Shown: in pieces, positions 58,260 to 64,000 of the stretch
How positions within the stretch are numbered: the first letter of the stretch is position 1
How the letters are laid out: every line of letters starts with the position of its first letter
Assembly: GCA_035518375.1 (NCBI GenBank)
Contig: DATIXQ010000023.1
Span: 1 to 64,000 of the forward strand
DNA: 64,000 nt
Direction: 5' to 3'
DNA from: DATJLY01 sp035518375
GTDB taxonomy: Bacteria; Pseudomonadota; Alphaproteobacteria; ATCC43930; CGMCC-115725
Translations under genes and position numbers: made by a program
The notes under the pieces: model-generated
The model's database searches: none
Told to the model about the DNA's origin: nothing
The model's input: the letters and a program-made list of their open reading frames with translations, nothing else

Positions 58260-59609
58260 ATGACGCTGCGGAACGAGACCGATTCCGGCGCGCGGCGAGC
58301 GCGCGTGGAGGGCCGGGTGGGGGCGCGTCGGCACGCGCTTGGAGCGATTGCGACGGCGGCGGGCGCCGCTGTCGTGACGCTTGCGCTCATCGTGCCGGCG
58401 CTGCCGGCTCCCGATGCCGGGCCCATCAAGATCGGGGTGCTGGTGCCGCTGACCGGTAATTTCGCCGCGCCCGGACAGCAGACGCTCGCCGGCCTCAAAA
58501 TCTATTTCGACGGTATCGGCAATAAGGCGGGCGGCCATCCACTCGAGCTCATCGTCGAGGACACGCAGGGCAATCCCGAGGTCGCGGTGACGAAAACGCG
58601 GAAGCTCGTCGAGCGCGACGGCGTTCAGGTGCTGACCGGCATCGTCTCCTCGGCCGTGGCGCTTGCGGTAAGCGACTATTCGCGCACCAACCAGGTTCCG
58701 CTCGTTCTTTCGGGCGACGCCGCGACCGACGAACTCACCATGCCGGGCAAGCTCGCCAATCCCTATCTCGTGCGTCTTACCGAGAACAGCCGCACGCCGT
58801 CGGCGGTCGCGGCCGACTTCGCCTACAAGACCAAGGGCTGGCGCACGGCGACGGTCATCACTTCCGATTATGTCGCGGGCGTCGATCTTGCCTTCGCTTT
58901 CGCGCAGAGGTTCTGCCAGCTCGGCGGCAAGGTGACGCAAGCACAGTATCCGCCGCTCGACACAGGGGATTACGGACCATACCTCACCAATCTCGACCGC
59001 ACTGCTAATGCCATGGTGGTGTTCACGCCGGGTGCGGCTGGGCTGAAGCTCGGGCGGCAATTCGCCGAGTTCGGGTTGAAGGGCAAGCTGCCGGAGCTCG
59101 ATCTCTTTGGCACGCTCACTTATGAATCCTACTTGCCGCAACTGGGCGATGCCGCGCTTGGCGCCTATTCCGCTCTCATCTACACGCCCTATCTCAACAC
59201 GGCCTTGAACAAGAGCTTCGTCGCCGAGTTCAGGAAACGCACGGGCAACCAGGCGACGAACGAGGGGCCGAGCGGCTGGACCGGCGCGCACGCCATCGCC
59301 GACGCGATCGATGCAGTGAAGGGCGATCTCTCCGACAAGACGAAGTTCATGGGGGCGCTGAGGACGGCTAAGTTCGACACGCCCAAGGGATCGATCTCGC
59401 TCGACAAGGATGGCATGGTCGTGCAGTCGATGTATATCCGCGAGGTGCAGAAGGTGGGCGCCGAACTGGGCAACGTGCCGATCGCGACCTATCACGATAT
59501 TGGCCAGTACTGGCCCTATAGCGAGACGGAGTTCCAATCGTTCGCGCACACCTACAACGATTCGAAAGACAAGCTCACCGATTGCGCGTGGCTTCTCGCA
59601 AAGAAATAG
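58260..59609 (+). CDS. LIV-type ABC transporter substrate-binding protein 2
   Basis: The product has 449 aa and is clearly paralogous to the preceding gene product. The two share IKIGVL, SLTGNF/PLTGNFA, LVLSGDA, LANPYLVR and the C-terminal CDKLLAKK/CAWLLAKK. The N-terminus is longer and carries many arginines before the hydrophobic segment (GAIATAAGAAVVTLALIVPAL), with no clear signal peptidase site. It may be a tail-in anchored or twin-arginine-like form. Having two receptors for one permease could broaden the ligand range. Confidence 0.88.
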   Translation: MTLRNETDSGARRARVEGRVGARRHALGAIATAAGAAVVTLALIVPALPAPDAGPIKIGVLVPLTGNFAAPGQQTLAGLKIYFDGIGNKAGGHPLELIVEDTQGNPEVAVTKTRKLVERDGVQVLTGIVSSAVALAVSDYSRTNQVPLVLSGDAATDELTMPGKLANPYLVRLTENSRTPSAVAADFAYKTKGWRTATVITSDYVAGVDLAFAFAQRFCQLGGKVTQAQYPPLDTGDYGPYLTNLDRTANAMVVFTPGAAGLKLGRQFAEFGLKGKLPELDLFGTLTYESYLPQLGDAALGAYSALIYTPYLNTALNKSFVAEFRKRTGNQATNEGPSGWTGAHAIADAIDAVKGDLSDKTKFMGALRTAKFDTPKGSISLDKDGMVVQSMYIREVQKVGAELGNVPIATYHDIGQYWPYSETEFQSFAHTYNDSKDKLTDCAWLLAKK

Positions 59610-59637
59610 AACGAAGTCACGGCTGCAGGCCGGCACG

Positions 59638-60489
59638 ATGATCTGGACGATCCACATCCTGAACGGCGTCGCCTATGGGATGCTGCTCTTCCTCATCGCG
59701 GCCGGGCTTTCGCTCATCTATGGCCTCATGAAGATCCTGAATTTGACGCACGGATCGTTCTATCTCTTCGGTGGCTATATTGGCCTCACGGTCATGCAAA
59801 AGACCGGCAGCTTCGTGCTTGCACTCTTGGTGGCGGCGGTGGCGATCGGGTTGATCGGCGCCGCGATCGAGCGCCTCTTCCTCCGGCGCTTCCATCTCGA
59901 CGAGCTACCTCAGACGCTTTTGACATTCGGCTTTCTCTTCATCTTCTCCGACCTTGCCCTCTGGCTTTGGGGTGGCGACCCGTTGATGCTCGACACGCCG
60001 CATTTCTTCGAGCGCTCGGTGCCGCTTGGCGAGTATGCCTATCCGCTCTACCGGCTCTTCCTCATCGCGGTTGGTTCGGTGATCGCCGGCGGCCTGTGGT
60101 GGTTCCAGGAGCATACGCGCCTTGGCACGATGCTGCGCGCCGGCGTCGACGATGCCGAGATCGCGCGCGCGCTCGGCATCAATGTCTCTGTGTTGTTCAC
60201 GCTCGTGTTCGCGGCGGGCGCGGCGCTCGCCTCCTTCGGCGGCGTGCTCGCGGCGCCCGAATTGAGCCTGTATCCCGGCGCCGATTTCGATACGCTCATC
60301 CTCGCCTTCGTGGTCATCATCGTGGGCGGCCTCGGCAGCCTGCGCGGCGCGCTTGCAGGCGCCCTCCTCGTCGGCATCCTCGACGATCTCGGGAAGGCGT
60401 TCTTCCCGCAATTCGCGCTTTTCACCGTGTTCGTGCCGATGGCCGTGATCCTCGTTGTGCGGCCAACCGGCCTATTCGGCCGCCGATGA
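59638..60489 (+). CDS. livH: Branched-chain amino acid-type ABC transporter permease LivH
   Basis: The product has 283 aa and about eight helices. LNGVAYGMLLFLIAAGLSLIYGLM with ILNLTHGSFYLFGGY is the LivH start. GGLGSLRGALAGALLVGILD is the conserved cytoplasmic loop and closing helix. It is codirectional with the two binding-protein genes upstream and overlaps livM by four bases. It is distinct in sequence from the livH at 7473-8372, so this is a separate transporter. Confidence 0.92.
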   Translation: MIWTIHILNGVAYGMLLFLIAAGLSLIYGLMKILNLTHGSFYLFGGYIGLTVMQKTGSFVLALLVAAVAIGLIGAAIERLFLRRFHLDELPQTLLTFGFLFIFSDLALWLWGGDPLMLDTPHFFERSVPLGEYAYPLYRLFLIAVGSVIAGGLWWFQEHTRLGTMLRAGVDDAEIARALGINVSVLFTLVFAAGAALASFGGVLAAPELSLYPGADFDTLILAFVVIIVGGLGSLRGALAGALLVGILDDLGKAFFPQFALFTVFVPMAVILVVRPTGLFGRR

Positions 60490-61427
60490 CCGGACGCGCC
60501 GTGCGGCTTGCCGCCATCGTCCTCGCGCTCGCATTCCTGCTGGCGCTGCCGGAGCTCGTGCGGCCCTATTACGTCGGGCTCGCGACGCGCATGATGATCT
60601 TTGCGATTTTCGCGATGAGCCTCGACCTGCTGCTTGGCTACACCGGCCTTGCCTCGCTCGGCCATGCCGCCTATTTCGGCGTGGGCGCGTACGCCGTGGC
60701 GCTCCTCGTTCTGCGGTGGGGCGTCGCGAGCGCGTTCGCTTTTCCGGCGGCGCTCATCGCCGCGACCGCGACGGGCGCGCTCCTCGCGCCGCTGGCGCTC
60801 CGCGCACGCGGCAGCTATTTCCTCATGATCACCTTCGCGCTTTCGCAAGTGCTGTGGAGCGTCGCGTTCGGCTGGCGCACGCTCACGAACGGCGATGACG
60901 GCATGCCCGGCGTGCCGCGTCCGAGCTTCGGATTTCCGCTCGATGGTACGGACCCCTTCTACTACTTCGTGCTCGTGCTTGCAGCGCTTGCGGCGCTGGC
61001 GCTCGTCGCGATTGTGCGCTCGCCCTTCGGACGCGCGCTCCGCGGCATTCGCGAAAGCGAATCGCGCATGCAAGCCTTGGGCTATGACGTGTGGCGCTAT
61101 CAGTTCGCGGCGTTCGTGCTGGCCGCAGGCTTCGCCGGACTCGCGGGCGCGCTCTATGCCTATTTCAACCGCTTCGTCGGCCCCGAATATCTCTACGTGA
61201 TCCAGTCGGCCGAGGCGCTCATCATGGTGATCCTGGGCGGTGCCGGCACGCTTGTCGGCCCCGCGCTTGGTGCCGGCATCATCGTCTTCCTCGAGGATTT
61301 CGTGAGCTCGATGACCGAGCATTGGGTGCTCGTGCTGGGTGTGATCTATGTGCTGGTGACGCTCTTCGCGCCGCGCGGACTCATCGGACTCGTCAATGAT
61401 TTCCGCCAGCGCAGGGCCGAGCCATGA
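60486..61427 (+). CDS. livM: Branched-chain amino acid-type ABC transporter permease LivM
   Basis: The product has 313 aa. The signature LLLGYTGLASLGHAAYFGVGAY lies near residue 49, and ILGGAGTLVGPALGAGI near the C-terminus. Both mark LivM, the partner of LivH. The ATG overlaps the livH stop, and the end overlaps the livG start by four bases. This gives an unbroken operon livH-livM-livG-livF, unlike the first liv locus in the window. Confidence 0.92.
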   Translation: MTGRAVRLAAIVLALAFLLALPELVRPYYVGLATRMMIFAIFAMSLDLLLGYTGLASLGHAAYFGVGAYAVALLVLRWGVASAFAFPAALIAATATGALLAPLALRARGSYFLMITFALSQVLWSVAFGWRTLTNGDDGMPGVPRPSFGFPLDGTDPFYYFVLVLAALAALALVAIVRSPFGRALRGIRESESRMQALGYDVWRYQFAAFVLAAGFAGLAGALYAYFNRFVGPEYLYVIQSAEALIMVILGGAGTLVGPALGAGIIVFLEDFVSSMTEHWVLVLGVIYVLVTLFAPRGLIGLVNDFRQRRAEP

Positions 61428-62164
61428 CCGCGCTTGTCGTCGAGAATGTGACGAAGAACTTTGGGGGCGTCACTGCGCTCGCAGGCATCTCGCTCGAGGT
61501 GAGCGAAGGCGAGCGGCGCGTGCTCCTGGGCCCCAACGGAGCCGGCAAGACCACGCTCTTCCACACGATCTCTGGCAGCGTCATGCCGAGCGGCGGGCGC
61601 ATTGCGCTCTTCGGCACCGACATCACGCATCACCGGCCGGACCGGCGCGCGCGCCTGGGCCTCGCGCGCACGTTCCAGGTCACGAACCTGTTTCCACGCC
61701 TCACGGTGCTCGACAGTGTGCTGCTGGCCTTGGGCGGCGCAGCCGGGAACAGCCTCCAGCTGCTTGAGCCCGGATCGCGCCATCGCAGGAAAGCGGACGA
61801 GGCGCTTCGTCTTCTGGACCAATGGGGGCTTGCCGGCACGGCGCCGCGCGTTGTGCGTAACCTCTCATATGGCGAGCAGCGCCAGCTCGAGCTGGTGCTG
61901 GCGATCGCGGGTGTGCCGCGATTGCTGCTGCTCGACGAGCCCACGGCGGGCCTTTCTCCGGCCGAGACGTCGCGCGTCGTCGCCATGGTGCAGCAGCTCC
62001 CGCGCGACATGACGATTGTGATGATCGAGCACGACATGGATGTGGCGTTCGAGCTCGCAGACCGGATCGCCGTCATGCACCAGGGGCGGCTCATCGCCGA
62101 GGGCGACGAGGCGGCGATCCGCGCCAACCGCCAGGTGACCGACATCTATCTCGGGACGGAGTGA
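61424..62164 (+). CDS. livG: Branched-chain amino acid-type ABC transporter ATP-binding protein LivG
   Basis: The product has 246 aa. Walker A is GPNGAGKTTLF near residue 38, the ABC signature region NLSYGEQRQLELV, and Walker B LLLLDEPTAGLSPAE. It is one of two ATPases that energise import through LivHM. It overlaps livM by four bases and is three bases from livF. Length and motifs are standard. Confidence 0.93.
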   Translation: MTALVVENVTKNFGGVTALAGISLEVSEGERRVLLGPNGAGKTTLFHTISGSVMPSGGRIALFGTDITHHRPDRRARLGLARTFQVTNLFPRLTVLDSVLLALGGAAGNSLQLLEPGSRHRRKADEALRLLDQWGLAGTAPRVVRNLSYGEQRQLELVLAIAGVPRLLLLDEPTAGLSPAETSRVVAMVQQLPRDMTIVMIEHDMDVAFELADRIAVMHQGRLIAEGDEAAIRANRQVTDIYLGTE

Positions 62165-62167
62165 GCC

Positions 62168-62863
62168 ATGCTCCGGGTCGAGGACATCCACACCTACTAT
62201 GGCGCGAGCCATATCCTGCAAGGCCTATCCCTCACGGTCGAGCGCGGCGAGGTGGTGGCCGTGATCGGCCGTAATGGCGTCGGCAAGACCACGCTCGTGC
62301 GGTCGATAATGGGACTGACGCCGCCGCGGCGAGGCCGCATCCTGTTCCACGACGCCGATATCACCCACCTGCCGTCATACAAGATCGCGCGTATGGGCAT
62401 GGGGCTCGTGCCCCAAGGCCGCCGCATCTTCCCCTCGCTTTCGGTCAAGGAGCATCTCGAGGTGACGGCGCGCGCGCGCGGCAGCGGCGCTTGGACCTTC
62501 GCACGCATGATCGCGCTTTTCCCGCAGCTCCAGGCGCGGCTCGGTCAGACGGCGAACAAGCTCTCAGGCGGCGAGCAACAGATGCTGGCAGCGGGCCGCG
62601 CGCTCGTCGGCAATCCCGACCTGCTGCTGATGGATGAACCGACCGAAGGCCTCGCGCCGCTCATGGTGCGCGAGCTGGGGAGGCTCGTCGCGACGCTCAA
62701 AGAGGCGGGCTCGTCGATCCTGCTGGTGGAGCAGCAGCTGACGTTCGTGCTGCGCCACGCCGACCGCATCTATATCGTGAGCCGCGGCCAGGTCGTGCAT
62801 CACTGCCGCCCGGCCGCGCTCGCCGAGGATCACGAAACCCTGTCGCGCTACCTGGGCGTATAG
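62168..62863 (+). CDS. livF: Branched-chain amino acid-type ABC transporter ATP-binding protein LivF
   Basis: The product has 231 aa. Walker A is GRNGVGKTTLV, the signature LSGGEQQMLAAGRAL, and Walker B LLLMDEPTEGLAP. It closes the operon that starts with the two binding proteins at 56928. It is similar throughout to the livF at 4353-5060 but not a recent copy. A glutathione S-transferase gene converges on its end 15 bases away. Confidence 0.93.
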   Translation: MLRVEDIHTYYGASHILQGLSLTVERGEVVAVIGRNGVGKTTLVRSIMGLTPPRRGRILFHDADITHLPSYKIARMGMGLVPQGRRIFPSLSVKEHLEVTARARGSGAWTFARMIALFPQLQARLGQTANKLSGGEQQMLAAGRALVGNPDLLLMDEPTEGLAPLMVRELGRLVATLKEAGSSILLVEQQLTFVLRHADRIYIVSRGQVVHHCRPAALAEDHETLSRYLGV

Positions 62864-62878
62864 GGCGCGCCCGCGCCC

Positions 62879-63523
62879 TCACGCCGCTTTGGCGAAGGCG
62901 TCCTGCGTCTCCTTCTCGAAGGCGAACACCTTCTGCACGCTCGGCCGCTTCTGCATCCGCTCGAAATGGGCTTGGCAATTCTTGACGCCGGCGAGGTCGA
63001 GCTTCAACTGCGTCCCGCGCCGGAAACACCAGAAGAAATGCGCGTCAGCTGCGGTGAAATGGTCGAAGAACCACTCGCGGCCAGCAAGCAGATCGTCGGC
63101 GACCTTGAAGGATTCGAGGACGAGCCCCGCCGAGAGCCGCTTCACGGATTCTTCCGACCCCGGCATGTCGCACACGCGCTGTGGCGCGTTGATGAGGCCG
63201 AGATAAGGATGGATGCCGGAGGCGCACCACGCCATCAGCGAAATCGCCTTCAATTCCTTCATCGGGTCGCCGGGAAGGATCTTCGCCGCCGGATAGTTGC
63301 GATGGATCCATTGCTGAATCGCCACGTTCTCCGTGAGCGGCTCGCCGTCGATCTCGAGGACCGGGACCTTGTGCTTGGGATTGATCTTGAGATAGTCGGC
63401 AGACATCTGCTGCCGCTTGCCCATGTTGACGGGGCGCACTTGGAACTGGGCGCCTGCCTCGGTCAGCGTGACGTAGGGGACGAGCGAACAGGCGACTGGC
63501 GCGTAATAGAGGACGACATTCAT
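62879..63523 (-). CDS. Glutathione S-transferase family protein
   Basis: The product has 214 aa. The N-terminal thioredoxin-like domain opens VVLYYAPVACSLVPYVTL and holds the cis-Pro segment HKVPVLEIDGEPLTENVAI. The helical C-terminal domain includes FTAADAHFFWCFR. The layout matches the beta-class bacterial GST group with a Cys near residue 11. It could detoxify electrophiles or act in a catabolic step. The ATG at 63523 was preferred to an upstream start at 63565. It is codirectional with the livF fragment upstream, separated by 62 bases. Confidence 0.88.
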   Translation of the reverse strand: MNVVLYYAPVACSLVPYVTLTEAGAQFQVRPVNMGKRQQMSADYLKINPKHKVPVLEIDGEPLTENVAIQQWIHRNYPAAKILPGDPMKELKAISLMAWCASGIHPYLGLINAPQRVCDMPGSEESVKRLSAGLVLESFKVADDLLAGREWFFDHFTAADAHFFWCFRRGTQLKLDLAGVKNCQAHFERMQKRPSVQKVFAFEKETQDAFAKAA

Positions 63524-63585
63524 TTCGGGCTCCCTCCGATGCAGTTCGCGCTGCCTTGAGCGCAATACTTCCGAGTCGTACTGGG

Positions 63586-64000
63586 TCAGTCCTTCCCGCT
63601 CAAGGCCTCGACCCCGGTGCCAAGATAGGCCGCGCGCAGGCGCTCGTCGCTCTGCAAGGAGGCGGCGTCGCCGCCGGCCACGACATAGCCGGTGTCGAGC
63701 ACATAGCCGCGATCGGCCATGCGCAGCGCCGCCGCCGCATTCTGGTCGGCCAACGTCACGGTGACGCCGTGCTCGCGCCGGAGCTTGCTCAGAGTCGCGA
63801 GCACGTCGCGCACGAGGCCGGGGGCTAGACCCAGCGACGGCTCGTCGCAGAGAAGAAGACGCGGGCGCGTCATGAGCGCGCGTCCGATTGCAAGCATCTG
63901 CGCTTCGCCGCCCGAGAACGTGCCGGCGAGCTGGCGTTGACGCTCGGCAAGGCGCGGAAACATCGCGAAGACGCGGTCGAGCGCGTCGGAACTTGCGGGC
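63586..64000 (-). CDS. Third LivF-type ABC transporter ATP-binding protein (5' truncated by window end)
   Basis: Only the C-terminal 137 codons are inside the window. They carry the signature FSGGEAQMLAIGRAL, Walker B LLLCDEPSLGLAP and a H-loop replaced by LADQNAAAAL, all as in LivF. The sequence enters from beyond 64000 with DALDRVFAMFPRL. The Walker A part is missing. It represents a separate transporter from the two complete systems here, and presumably heads upstream to more liv genes. The true start cannot be given. Confidence 0.85.
   Translation of the reverse strand, partial: PASSDALDRVFAMFPRLAERQRQLAGTFSGGEAQMLAIGRALMTRPRLLLCDEPSLGLAPGLVRDVLATLSKLRREHGVTVTLADQNAAAALRMADRGYVLDTGYVVAGGDAASLQSDERLRAAYLGTGVEALSGKD

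Overview
The window is GC-rich, densely coded bacterial chromosome. Several signs point to an alphaproteobacterium, possibly near Rhizobiales or Rhodospirillales: the order lptF-lptG-lptD-surA-pdxA-rsmA, a 40-residue aa3-type cytochrome c oxidase subunit IV beside purN, a PmtA-like phospholipid methyltransferase beside psd, and a dispersed palindrome containing CATTGCGAG/CTCGCAATG. I cannot name the genus. No rRNA, tRNA, CRISPR array, prophage or intact insertion sequence was seen.

Layout. 1-3 kb: the end of an FAH-family gene, msrA, a GNAT acetyltransferase and an orphan ABC substrate-binding protein. 3-8.4 kb: a YeiH-family exporter gene flanked by direct copies of the livF 3' end, then livHMGF on the minus strand, split by a VapBC-type toxin-antitoxin pair on the plus strand. 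8.4-11.2 kb: a gap with a short dispersed repeat, then an alpha/beta hydrolase, a luciferase-like monooxygenase and a VOC protein in one operon. 11.3-13.8 kb: an OmpA-family porin and an MFS transporter.

13.9-35.2 kb is a housekeeping core. It holds purine synthesis (purM, purN), ndk, DNA polymerase III chi (holC), pepA, LPS export and assembly (lptF, lptG, lptD, surA), pdxA, rsmA, gmk, yicC, mltG, fatty-acid synthesis (fabF, acpP, fabG, fabD) and ribosomal proteins (rpsF, rpsR, rplI).

35.2-47.7 kb is catabolic or accessory. It holds an aldo/keto reductase, an aromatic-acid-type MFS transporter, a luciferase-like monooxygenase, a DUF1203 protein, an SDR, an amidohydrolase, an AI-2E family permease, a c-type cytochrome coupled to a gentisate-dioxygenase-like cupin, a dienelactone hydrolase, a hydantoinase B subunit and an Old Yellow Enzyme relative. 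47.7-52.6 kb looks like a membrane-lipid block: a GT4 glycosyltransferase, psd, an unusual class III aminotransferase, a small membrane protein and a PmtA-like methyltransferase.

52.8-64 kb holds a PEBP-family protein, two more luciferase-like monooxygenases, an NMT1-like binding protein, a complete LIV-type ABC transporter with two tandem binding proteins, a glutathione S-transferase, and the end of a third LIV-type ATPase running off the window. Together the accessory parts suggest a heterotroph scavenging amino acids, aromatic or sulfur-containing organics. That is inferred from gene families only.
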